A stretch of DNA of 40,973 nucleotides from Diatrype stigma (Eukaryota > Ascomycota > Sordariomycetes > Xylariales > Diatrypaceae): NCBI GenBank assembly GCA_022225965.2, contig JAKJXP020000184.1:1-40973 (forward strand), in the 5' to 3' direction. Shown here piece by piece: positions 1 to 13,600 of this stretch (position 1 is the first letter of the stretch; each line of letters opens with the position of its first letter). Both the position numbers and the translations under genes were made by a program. The notes under the pieces are model-generated. The model was given only the letters and a program-made list of their open reading frames with translations. It had not been told where the DNA came from and did not search any database.

Positions 1-3028
<3,028 letters not shown>

Positions 3029-3407
3029 CCAACAACTCGTGACCTCCCTGTAATAAAAGCAAAGCTTCGTCCCTTAGGCTGCTTTAATTGTTTTATGAAT
3101 ACACTGAAAATTACAGAGTGATTTTTAAGGCTGGCTTATATGGGATATAATAGCTATATAGTATATTATTAACACACTTAAATAAAGTATAATACTTATG
3201 TAATGTATTATTAACATACTTATGCATTACTTATCGTATAACCTAATACTATATTATTATTTTTATAGCACAATTATACATATACCTAAATAGGGGGGCT
3301 TTTATCGCCCCTCCAAACCCCCCGGGGCCTAACCTTAACTTTAATTAACCCTAACCCTAATCCGTATCTTTTGTATGGGGCCTAATTCGCAAGTTGCGAT
3401 GGAATAA
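3029..3407. other. Non-coding stretch with little RIP
   Basis: No reading frame or transposon motif is visible. CA and TG dinucleotides are common here (for example AATACACTGAAAATTACAG), unlike the flanking DNA. It contains a C-rich patch around 3291-3329 able to fold on itself (AGGGG...CCCCT) and two telomere-like CCCTAA units at 3347-3360. The motif TATTATTAAC recurs around 3165 and 3205 and resembles the core of the tandem repeat that follows. Confidence 0.5.
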
Positions 3408-3634
3408 GTGTATTAATAACATATATACCTAAGTTAAGTTCTTATATTTATTATAATAAGTATATTATTAATACATAAAAACGAATTTTTAAATAAGCTT
3501 ATTATAGCAAGTATGTTATTAATACATATAAGCGGATTTTTAATTAAGCCTATTATAGCAAATGTATTATTAATACATATAGGCGGGTTTTTAATTAAGC
3601 CTATTATAGCAAATGTATTATTAATATATATAAG
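3408..3634. repeat. 51-bp tandem repeat, about 4.5 units
   Basis: Three clear 51-bp units lie at 3461-3511, 3512-3562 and 3563-3613. A diverged unit precedes them (3408-3460) and a partial one follows (3614-3634). Each unit starts with TATTATTAATAC (partly palindromic), has a central GGATTTTTAATTAAG-like block and ends in CTTATTATAGCAA or a close variant. The units are contiguous, with no unique spacers. The array ends about ten bases before the first ATG of the decayed gene at 3645, so it would lie in that gene's upstream region. Confidence 0.85.
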
Positions 3635-3644
3635 TTAATACGTA

Positions 3645-4842
3645 ATGAACATATTATTAGGAATACGTATGTTATTAATAGTAATAAATACACCTTATTA
3701 CCGCCGTTATTATTATAATAATAGCAATAATAGCAGTAATAACAATAATAATAATAGCAATAATAGCAGCAATAATAACAACATTATAGCCGCAGCTGTT
3801 CCGAATTACGACCTATACGAAATTCCCGATTCGCCCCTCCGTACGCCCCCGAAAAAAAAAAAAAACCGGGCCCCAACGAAAGCCCGAAAGTATATAACTT
3901 AAATTAAAAATAATTAACTAAATATTAATAATAACTAAATAGCCTTTTTAATAACATAGGAAGCTATTAAAGCAACTTACGAAATCGTCCGCCGCCGTTA
4001 TATTGCTCAGCCAACCGCCTTTTTGTTCACCCCTTTATTGGACGTCCCAGTCCAACGACGTATCCGGAAGGTTAAAAACCGAAAAAAGGGCGAGTTCAAT
4101 TTCGCTTAAGGCGTAATAAGCGCCAACCGGAACCTAAGAACGGCGTTGCTATAAGTATCCGGAACTGCGATGGAACAAAAATATAGCCGCTATACGAACG
4201 GCCAAAATCTTTGGAAAAATTGCGTTGTTTATTCGAAAGGTTGCTGTATTGGCTGTTTATATAATTCGCAAAAAGCCCGCTATTATCGTAAGTTAACCTT
4301 AATATATAATTATTTTAAAACGTTAATTAATAACAGTATAACAGCCCTTGGCTACGCTATTCCGGCTTCGGCTTCGGCTCCGGCAATAGCAGCAGCAACA
4401 ACGGCTATAACGGTTATAACAGCAGCCATAATATCGGTTTCAGTAACGGCCGTTTCCGTTTTCGATTTAAAAGCAAAGGCTTTCGGTCCGGCCTTTTAAA
4501 CATTAAAGGGTATATAAATATCCAAGAAATATAATTAATATGCACCTAACAAACGTATTTAAAATAAAGAACGAAATACCAGGCCATATCGGCCGATGCT
4601 TTAAAAAAGGCCGAACGGCAGCTAAAGGAACGCCTCCGAATTATACGAAAAGTAAGGACGGGACTTATTTTGCGCGCGTTTAGCAATTTTGGTTTCGATA
4701 AAGAAGAAGCGGACAAAAAAAAGAAAAACGATGCAACTTTCGTACTAAACAATTCCGAATTATTTATAGGGCCCATTAAAAACGAAAAAGACGAAGGCAA
4801 AGGCGAAGGCAAAAGTACTGGCAACAATAATAACGTAACTTA
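3645..4842 (+). pseudogene. Decayed gene: Asn-rich, Cys-rich, coiled-coil end
   Basis: One frame runs from ATG 3645 to about 4287. It is broken only by TAA/TAG codons of the kind RIP makes from Gln or Trp, from 3900 onward. It begins with a hydrophobic stretch, then a poly-Asn/Ser tract (3710-3785, trinucleotide repeat), a basic PPKKKKNRAP patch, a basic middle region, and a Cys-rich segment at 4170-4287 containing NCVVYSKGCCIGCLYNSQ. The frame then shifts by two. The later part is Gly/Ser/Asn-rich (YSGFGFGSGN), then has a charged, likely helical segment (ALKKAERQLKERL, about 4592-4630) and an acidic/Lys-rich end stopping at 4840-4842. A GTAAGT at 4288 and CAG at 4334 or 4342 look like an intron, but lengths of 49 or 57 do not restore the frame, so an indel is also possible. 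Family not recognised. The Cys pattern suggests metal binding, but this is inference. Confidence 0.6.
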
Positions 4843-5099
4843 AACAATATAATAGGCATACTATGCCGAATGTTTCGGATGATTCCTAAATTTTTATATT
4901 ATTAATACGTTAAAGGCAAATTAACGAACGACTTTTGGAATTTTGTAGTTATAAAGTTATTACTAATAATTTACGGAAAAAGCAAATTTGGAATATCTAA
5001 TTACGAAAAAATATATATATCGAGCATAATAAATGCGTAATAAAGGAGAATAATCGGTAAAATTAACGACGGGCGAATTAAACTAAAGGGATTAATAAA

Positions 5100-6900
5100 G
5101 GACTAAAAGAATATAACCTTATTCGTTTTACGAATCCAATCAATTAAACGAATAATTAGGATTTTACCTTTAGGCCGCTAAATAGCTTTAATACCGAATA
5201 CTTTATCGAATAATATACCATTTAAGCTTTTTATACGAAAAAGGGCCACGTAAATAAATCCGAATTAAAACTTCTTAGTTTTAATATTAAGAATAACCTT
5301 TTTTAAAATAAAACCTTAAGACTTATAAACCGTAATGGCGTAAGCAATAACGAAAAAAAACTGGATACGCTTATAATTAATACCTTTATAAGAAAACTCT
5401 CGAAAAAAACGAAAAATAAGCACGGCAGTAATATTATTGACGGAAAAGGAAATAGGGCCAGAATATTTAGAAAACAGTTAGGAAAAGCGGAATATAAAAG
5501 GATATAATAACTTATTTATCGAAAAAAACGAAAATAACATGGGGACTTTTAATACGTTAATTTAAACCAGCTTTTTATATAATTCGACGGATGGTTTTTA
5601 TTGTACCGTTTATTAAGCCTTAAGGAATATAGATATTCTTTGTAAATATTATACGAACGCTAACGTATGCGGGGAAATACATTTCCAAGTTGCCGGCATT
5701 ACGAAAACTTAATTTATTCCAACCCTGGCCCGTTTCCGTAACGCAAATATTAACGATAGGCCGGTTAAGTCGATTCATATACCGGAAATTATAGTCGTTA
5801 ATTGAAGCGTTCGTCGTATAAATACGAATAGTATCCTTAAAAAAAGCAAGCTTAGCTTTCGTTATAAACGGATCGAACCAATAACGAATGCTTAAGAACT
5901 GCCACATTTCGCGCGTATAGGATATCGTACGAATAGCAGTTAACGTATTTCAAAAAGCAACTTATTCCGGGCCTTATTAACGCATAATAACATTAAGGCG
6001 AACAGTTTTGTTTAAGGAAAAATACGTTATTTGCCTAAGGATTTCCAATTTCGATACGCCGTTTTTGGTATAATACAACGGCTTGTCGAAAACGAAAGGA
6101 AACTGGTAAAAGTCTTTAAAAAAAATAACGCTAACGCCGCTAAATATAATGCCAGCGGGCATATAAAAAAAAGCCTATTGCAAACGATTATTAATTATAG
6201 CCATAAGGCCTAAGCCCATTATGGATTTTTCGTTAATAACGAAATATTTTACGTTTTCGAAATCTTGTTGGAATTTAATAAAAGCCGTACCGATAAAAAA
6301 AGCGAATTATTCTTTACGGATAAAAAAACGAAGAACAAAATAAATGGTTCGACTTTAGATTTCGTTAGCAGCAATACCAATAAAAACACTTAAAAGAAAG
6401 CATACAGTTAATAGCCGAAACGATAAAAGGAAACGGAATTAATTTATAACGAAAAACAGGATTTAAACGATTAGCTGCAATAACTATTCGGCAAAGGCGA
6501 AAAAATAAGATCTTTAATACGAAGGATTTCCTATAGCCTCCGGAACCATCGACGTTTAAAAAAAAATTCGCAATTAATGCCGTTTAAAATGTTTTAATAA
6601 TAATTAACGTATCGATTAAAAATTAAGCGTTAAACGGGATTCAGGCTATTTTCCAAACTTTCGGAAATATTTTTCGAAAGAACCTTACCGTATTTAAAAA
6701 TAACAGTACGCCAATAATTAAAATTAAAATCGAACCTATCGAATTGTTTCATAATGCCAACATAGTTATTCCAGTTATGGTTTTCGTTAATTTCGCAATA
6801 GCCTAGTTTTTCGAATTTACTGGCGAGATTTAGATTTCTTTTAAAAAGCACATTAGCTAACTTTACTTAAATGCCGATAATGTTATTTTCCTTAAGGTTA
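5100..6900 (-). pseudogene. Helitron Pif1-type helicase domain, inactivated
   Basis: This is the SF1B helicase that unwinds the transposon. Motifs appear in order on the minus strand. The Walker A region (about 6560-6535) reads VDGSGGYRKS, where GSGGTGKS is usual. Walker B (about 6135-6080) reads VIFFKDFYQFPFVFDKPLYY against VI--GDF-QLPPV--KPLY. Then come TIRIYTTNASINDYN (about 5830-5785) and VRIIFTKNIYIPxGLINGTI (about 5670-5605), equivalent to 'GA-VMLTRNLW--GLVNGT'. Near 5340-5220 is AYAITVYKSQGFILKKVIL followed by FGFIYVALFRIKSLNG, the motif V/VI region (AxTIHKSQG, YVALSRVKS). Walker A Thr/Gly, Walker B Gly and HKSQG His are all changed, and stops interrupt the frame. Confidence 0.85.
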
Positions 6901-7399
6901 ACATCCTTAAATTTATTTTTATCGATAAACGGAAAAATGTTAATACCGTAATAATTATTATTCTCATAAACATGCTCCCGTTAATACGTATCGTAAGTTA
7001 AGATTTAAGTATTATAGGCAACCCCTTTTATAATAAAAAAATCTTTAATTTTGCGGAAAAAGTATTAAAGCATTATTTTAATACGATAATAATTATCGTA
7101 CTTCGTAATATTGGACTTGTATTTCGGAAAATACTGCAACATACGGGACTTTATATTAGAACGAATACGAAAAGGAATACTACTCCAATTATATAAGGTT
7201 AGCCATTAAAAGTAAATAACGCTTTTAAGTTGCTACGTAATTATACGATTCTTATATTTTGCTAAACGATTTCGTTTAGCCGTAATTTTATCGGCTTTAG
7301 CATAAAACGGATTGGCCTAATTATGCTCCGAACGGTAATTCACGGTAATTACGGTTCGAAAGAATTAAACCAACGGAATATTTAACAGTTAATAATAAA

Positions 7400-8902
7400 T
7401 TTCCATATAAAACCAATTTCTTTCGCCGAAAAGCTTATTTAATAAACGACAAACCAAAAAAAAAAGGAATTCCTATTAACAAAATAAGGAAAAACCTTAA
7501 TACAAAGATCTTTAAAAAACTTGGTCTTTACTTTAGCCTTAGCCGTATATTTGGCGAGGTATTCCTTAACGGCATAAACGTTTATGCAAAGGGCAATGTC
7601 AAAATTGGCCTTCCAATCGATTATAAAGGCAAAGTTATATTAATTAATTCGTTAATCGGTTTTCTTCGCCAAAAAAAACCAGTATTTTGGATTAAGATCC
7701 TTACCAACGGAAGGAATAAACTATAAGGAACGGGAAAAATAAAAACGATACTAAAGGTTATTAAGAAAAATACTTACCTAATTAAATTAATTTAAAACAG
7801 CCTAACCGAAGCCGGAAGCCTTATTACGATAAACCTGGATTTACGCAAAGTTAAAAGCACGTATTTCAAAACGATTTTCCGACGTAAATTAGTAACCACG
7901 TCGCTATTCTTTCTTTTTACGAAAGCAACGAACGAAAGCGCAAATATAAATTTAAATACGTAATAATAACTTATTCAAATAATCCCAAATAAAAAATTGC
8001 TTTAAAGTAACAATAAAAAGAAATACGTTACCTTTAAGACCGGGTTCCTTAAGGCTTTTAAGGGGAATGAAATTAATAACAAAAACATGGAACCCTTAGA
8101 ATTAAGCGAAAATGTCTCGGGATTCCTTCGATATCATATCGGCTTCCGGAACAAAACCCTTTTACCCCTAATCAAAGCCATAATTATGAAGCGTATTTCG
8201 ACCCTACTATTCGAACTTATTCCAATAATTCTCGATACGGAACTTGGGGCAAACGACGATTTTTATAAAGGAATTAAAACGGTAATAAAAATATTAGGCG
8301 ATAATATAAAGGTTTTGCATAATATTCCTTTTAACAAAACGAAATTTCGTAATGCCTTCCGTCTTAATACGCCATTAAAAATAATTAAATAAATAACGCA
8401 TTTAATCGTTCCAATAATAATTAACGGCACTAAAAATAAAGAAAAGGCTAAAACAATTACGAACGTTAACCATAAAATTCAATTCGTTTCTTTTACTGTG
8501 CCAATAAAAACGCGTATCCCGAATTTTATAAGAATTCCGAATAATGGAATTAATTAAAGCATTAGCTTCGGCTTATTCTTTATATATCCGTTACGGATTA
8601 TTTTCGAAAAAACGACGCAATTCGTTAAAGATATATTTACGATTACCTTAACGACGTAAGGTATTAACGTAAAAGGAATTGTTTTAATTAATACGTTATT
8701 TTATAAACTTATTAAATATAACGAACGCAAACCGAAAATAACGAAAAAAATAACCGTTCTTCCATTTAATAACATATTCGATCCAGTCCTCGAAAAAAGG
8801 CGGCCTTTTACGTTACATAAAAAACTTACCCGCGCCATTAGGAAAAAAAAAAGGAAAAGCAATAAACAACAAAGAAATAACACTATTAAACTTATTAATA
8901 AG
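7400..8902 (-). pseudogene. Helitron Rep domain (HUH/Y2), inactivated
   Basis: The Rep endonuclease nicks and joins DNA strands in rolling-circle transposition. Just left of the MITE the minus strand reads FPFFFPNGAGKFFM then DWIEYVIKWKNGYFFRYFR, the 'FP-LFP-G...W-HL-K--GRFARH-RF' block upstream of Rep. At 8193-8182 the metal-binding HUH motif reads GRNTLHNYGF: the second His is Tyr, as expected from CAY to TAY. Downstream, 7565-7507 reads EYLAKYTAKAKVKTKFFKDL, the two-tyrosine motif, with both tyrosines retained (codons at 7561-7559 and 7549-7547). It is preceded by WKANFDIALCINVYAVKEY, matching 'WRANxDI-P-x-V--V--Y'. Loss of the HUH histidine plus many stops make it non-functional. Confidence 0.8.
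8895..8902. repeat. MITE target-site duplication, left
   Basis: TTAATAAG immediately before the MITE's CAGGG end, identical to 9613-9620. The 8-bp length is the hAT hallmark. Confidence 0.95.
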
Positions 8903-9612
8903 CAGGGTTGTGATTTAGTTACTAATAGTTAGTCCGGCCCTGGATTAAAACTAATTTAGTTATTCCAGTGCCGAACTAAAACTAACTAATATTCCTTAGT
9001 CCGATTACGTAATTTAGTTAGTTAGTCCGGGCCCGAACTAAGGACTAATTAAATTAGTTAGTTAGTAACTAAGAAAAAACTAAAGAATAATTTTAAACTT
9101 AAGAAGTATTAAATTATTACATAAATAACAAAATATAACCGATATCGTAAAGATTTTTTAAAATAAAGAATTTTTATATGGAATATATACTATTATTTCT
9201 TATATACGATTTTATATAATTTCTTTTATATGTAATTTATTTATTAATATTTTCGAATAAGAAATATCGAATATAAAATAAATCATATTTCATTTATTTT
9301 TATAAATTCATATATAAGTATTATATAAAAGGTTCTTTATTTTAAACAATATATAAATATATTATAAGCTTATAATTTTAAGACTTAAGTTTTGAAATTT
9401 AAAAATTAAGCTTTAGTTTTTAGTCTTTTTTTTAGTTACTAACTAACTAACTAAAATTATTCCTTAGTTAGTCCGGCCTCGGATTAAAATTAATTTAGTT
9501 ATTCCAGGCCCGGATTAAAACTAGAAAAGTTAGTCCGGGTCCGGATTAAAACTAATTAGTTAGTTAGTAACTAAGAACGGACTAAAAACTAAGGAATAAT
9601 TTCACAACCCTG
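8903..9612. mobile_element. hAT-type MITE, complete copy (710 bp)
   Basis: The element begins CAGGGTTGTGA and ends TCACAACCCTG, perfect 11-bp terminal inverted repeats. It is flanked on both sides by TTAATAAG (8895-8902 and 9613-9620), an exact 8-bp target duplication as made by hAT transposases. It has no coding frame. Subterminal regions on both sides are crowded with TTAGT/ACTAA motifs and near-palindromes (AGTCCGGGCCCGAACT), which in hAT elements are usual transposase-binding sites. The middle is very AT-rich. It sits inside the Helitron Rep reading frame, so it arrived after the Helitron. Two other copies are at 15797 and 40651. Confidence 0.95.
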
Positions 9613-9620
9613 TTAATAAG
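9613..9620. repeat. MITE target-site duplication, right
   Basis: TTAATAAG immediately after the MITE's CCCTG end, identical to 8895-8902. Neither copy has been altered by RIP. Confidence 0.95.
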
Positions 9621-9959
9621 AATTAAACAAAAACCAAGCATTTCCATCCGGCCTTTTACGGCGAATTCCGCCGTATAATCAGCAATACCACTAACGGCGG
9701 AAACGTATTAACGAAAACGCTCGATTTCCGTACGATCAATTAAAAGATTAAAAACAACAGACCGATCGTATTTATTCATGGCATCGACGAAATCATTATT
9801 AGTAATATTTTTCTTAATACCGGCCATAAATTCATTAATCCGGAATTCGGTCGAAATGTTGTTAATAACTAAACCATTTACGGAAAAACGAAAGAAGTTC
9901 TTATTAAAAATTTTTATAGCATTATTTATATAACTAAAATAATAGCAAACAAAATACTT

Positions 9960-10640
9960 CAGCCATAAAGAAATAACATACCGACGCATTCGGAAGTCTT
10001 TTTGCTAAACGTTCCGAAAACGTTCGTTAAAAGGAATAATAATAATAATATTAAGGTTTTGGAATAAAAAAAGCAAAACGCAATAAACCTTGCCAACATT
10101 ACGAAAAAACGTACAGATGTACCTACGATACCGATATTGGAGTCCACGATATTAACGGATTTCCATAGCGACGTAAACCTTCGCGATAAGCATTTCTTTT
10201 ACCTGAATAAGTTCCGGAAACTTATCCGGAACGGAACCGAAATCCATATGATTACGAAAAGAATAAAAATGCATAGCTTAAGGATTTTAATTCTTTTAAC
10301 GGCATTTAATACAAACGCTATTATTCAGTTTCATATTAAACCACCGCTTATTATAACGTTCGCATTCTTTTATGTTATACGTAAGCATATGGCGATTAAA
10401 TTCGTTTAAAAGCTCCGCATTAACGTCGGTTATAACCGGTTATCGTAATTAATCAGCCATAACGTTAAAATCGTTAACATTTATGGGATCCCATTTAACG
10501 CCAGGATTAAGAAAGTTCTAATTAAACCGAGCATTTCGGTTTTCGCAAGCGGCAATTACCGTAACAACACGAATAATAAATTAACGAACGGAAATAACAA
10601 AAATAAGGCTTAAAAAAGAAAATGCCGAAAAAAAAAAGAA
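9960..10640 (-). pseudogene. Helitron RepHel N-terminal part (DUF6570-like)
   Basis: Read on the minus strand, about 10368-10300 gives ERYNKRWFNMKLNNSVCIKC. This fits the C..C-RWF-M-x-V-C..C segment that opens the conserved part of fungal Helitron proteins. About 10225-10160 gives FPELIQVKEMLIAKVYVAME, the typical L-x-Q-x-EEMLIA-x-VH block of the DUF6570 region with His changed to Tyr. Around 9990-9860, MRRYVISLWLKYF...YYFSY...VNGLV matches the 'VRR-V-AL-WLK-NPYY' stretch preceding the Rep domain. Stops lie between these blocks. This segment sits to the right of the MITE insertion and continues across it. Confidence 0.75.
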
Positions 10641-10699
10641 ATAAGAAATAATGGACTAGGTAAAAATTACTTATTTATAATACCGTAAATAACCCTATA

Positions 10700-13600
10700 A
10701 CGGCAATACATAAGCTTTTTAATACGGTTAGCCTTTGGATTAAAATTATTAACGTCGAATATAAATTTAATACGTAACCTTTTATAATTATTACTTCTAT
10801 ATTAACGCCATTCCGTAACGAAGTTATTCCTAATTATCATATCGTAACAGTATATGCAAATTAAACCATAAACTTCGAAAAAGAAATTATAAATATTTCG
10901 AACTTAAGTACGGAATACATAATAAACCGAACAAATAAAATAACCGAATTGCGAGCTAAATCCCGAAAGATTGGAATTACCATCCTATTTTAACGGCCGA
11001 TTTAACAAATATACGTAATTCCGATTTCGATTATATTTCTTTTTAAAATTTCTTTTTTACATTTTAATTAATAACCTTTATAATAATATATAAGCATTTA
11101 ATATCGAAGGGATTTCAAAAAGCGCCCGATTTAAGTACCATTTTTACGGCTTTTTTAAAAGCATACGATCCAATTTTTAAACGCAACGATCCAAATCCGA
11201 AGTTGTTTTTATTACATCGCTTTACGTCGGTTTTCGAAATTAACTAACGTATAAGGTATTTTTTCTGTAAATTCCGGCAAATACGAATAACAGTTATTCC
11301 AAAAAACAGGCCGGAAATGGACATAATAAGATCTTAAAGGCTTATAACGCTTTTTAATACGATAAGAAAGATTTTCGAATTTATAACCGCTATAGGTTTA
11401 TTAAACGTCGCCGAAAAGCTTAACCTTATTTTTTCGAAATAAATGAATAATAAACCGAATAAATCCATTAAAACGACGTTATAGTTATTAATAAATTAAA
11501 TACGTACGGGCTAATTAAAAAATGCATTAACGTTAATGTTTTCTTTAAACGTAACCGGAATTTTCGATTACGTTATAAACCTGCGCCTTTTAAACGCTTT
11601 CCGTACCGCGGGTTATCTTTTTTAAATAATTATTTAGCTATAAAGCTATTTCCAAAATAAAACGATTATATTTTATTTCGACAACCGCAAATTTAATTCC
11701 ATACCCTTAAAATTAAGGGTTTCTTAAGGATTCATTTTTTCGTCCGTGCTATATTTATTATACATTTCGTCGCTATATCCGATTTTTAAAAACATTCGCA
11801 ATATCGATTCGATAATATACGTAAATAATTCCTATTTTATATCGATTACGAAAAAATCCGCTATTTGCTATAAATAATTATAAAAAACGCATGCCGTTTA
11901 CTTAAAATAAAGCCGATTATACGAATTAAATTTTAACATACCGAAATATAAACTTATACACTTCGAAAAAAAACCGAAATCGGATATACCTAAAAAAAGT
12001 ATACGCTTAAATTCGATTTCGTTAAAATCGGTTAGTAGCTTGAAAATTTTAAGGATTATAATTAATAACCGCTTAAATTAAAAGGCATAACATAAGCAAT
12101 TTCGAAGCCGATTCGAAATATAACAATTATCGATTTAACGCATAATTAAGTCCATATAAGAACCAAACCTAATTAAATTTAAGCTAATATATATAACAGT
12201 TATTCGAATAACAATAAGACATAATTTTATAATATGGCACGATATCGCTTTGCCGGAAAAACGCCTTAAGGAAAGCATTTATTCGATATTACAAAAAACG
12301 CAAAACGTTTATATCCGGGCGATTATAAGGACGTATAAAGCTATAAATACTATCGAATTAAAAACGGAATCGTATTTTTTTTATGGATTTCTAGTTGTTT
12401 TATAAACAAACGGTTTTTAAGGAAACAATAAAACGCATAGAAATTACGAAATACCTACGATAACGTATCTATAAAATACGGAAATTAACTAAGCAATTTA
12501 ATAATATCCGCAAAATTAAAAATAAAAAAACAAGAATTCCGCTTAAATATAAACGAAATAATTCAAAGGTTTATACATAAATACGGCGTTTATTTAAAAG
12601 CCAAAAACGGCATATCGATTATTATTTAAAGCAATAAAAAAACGTAAACGTTATAAAATAAAGCTATATCCGGCGTTATTAATTGCCTAGTAATTTCAAT
12701 AAAAAATAAAAGCGAATAATTCGATTTGATATAAAACGAAAATCCGACGTATATCGGCCCAAACCAAACCAAACGAAAACGTCTTCCGGCTATACCAGAC
12801 GCTAGCGAAATTTTAAAACTCGATATTAATACAGGCTAAAACCGAAAAAAATAATTTACGTAACTTTTTAACGAAACGACGTATTCCCGATAATATCCCG
12901 ATATACGTTTATGAATAATAATAAAAAAACGCTATTGCATTATTTAAATTATTACCCAAACGTAATCCATTTTTAACCGGCATTACTAGCAGAACTAAAA
13001 AGTTTCCGATACGACGAAGCATTATTAATTATAAATTTAACCGGCTACGTAATGAAATAATTAATACGTTTTAGCCGATTTAAATAATATAAACTAATAT
13101 TAAAGCTATTACTAAAATGAAACGTTAATATTTTACCGAATAAGGCTTAATGCATATAAACCAATAACGTATCGAATATAAACAAATTACTGCGAAAATA
13201 GTTTTATTTATTAAAGCCGATTCCGAAAAAAAATAAAGCGACGTTTTACCGAAAATAAGGAAATTAATTACGATATATAAATTAAAAAACGGACGATTTA
13301 ATGCCGATCCGAAAACGACACGAAGGCCAACCGAAACTACGACGAAATATATGCCGCATTAATATCATAACCTAATCGTTAACGCAATAAAAAACGACCG
13401 GTCCAAAAGCCGATCGAAAACGCATCGAAAACGCATTTATTAAATACGAAAAAAGCTTTTGCTCTTACCGGTAAAAAAAAGCGGCAACCGCCGAATAACT
13501 ATAAATAAAATTAAAACTAAATAAAAAAGCCGAATTAAAATCGTAACGATATATCTTAATGGATTCCAATAATTAAAAAATATTAATACTTAAGGATTTA

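Larger units (their letters stand above)
4880..10700 (-). mobile_element. Helitron, RIP-degraded, interrupted by a MITE
   Basis: Segments in correct Helitron order lie along the minus strand: a Cys-rich/DUF6570-like segment (right), Rep with HUH and two-Tyr motifs (middle), and a Pif1-family helicase (left). Removing the 710-bp MITE at 8903-9612 joins two parts of the Rep-region N-terminus and leaves roughly 4.8 kb of coding length, normal for a fungal RepHel protein. Stops are frequent throughout and several catalytic residues are altered, so it is not autonomous. Both ends are approximate: I could not identify a convincing 5' TC or 3' CTRR with hairpin. A GGCAT-ACT-ATGCC hairpin at 4855-4867 lies near the expected 3' end but is not followed by CTRR. 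Confidence 0.8.

Noticed and set aside
3347..3360. Telomere
   Set aside because: Only two CCCTAA units; far too short for an array, at most a degenerate interstitial remnant.
3461..3613. 51-bp repeats as a CRISPR array
   Set aside because: Units are contiguous with no unique spacers, and the context is fungal.
4288..4344. Spliceosomal intron (GTAAGT...CAG) in the decayed gene
   Set aside because: Either acceptor gives 49 or 57 nt, and neither joins the two supported frames, so it is recorded only as a possibility in the gene entry.
4855..4867. Helitron 3'-terminal hairpin
   Set aside because: GGCAT-ACT-ATGCC is well placed, but the bases after it on the minus strand are CTATT-like, not CTRR, so the end was left approximate.
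8087..8392. 101-codon plus-strand frame
   Set aside because: Antisense to the Helitron Rep domain, which has recognisable motifs on the minus strand including HUH at 8193-8182.
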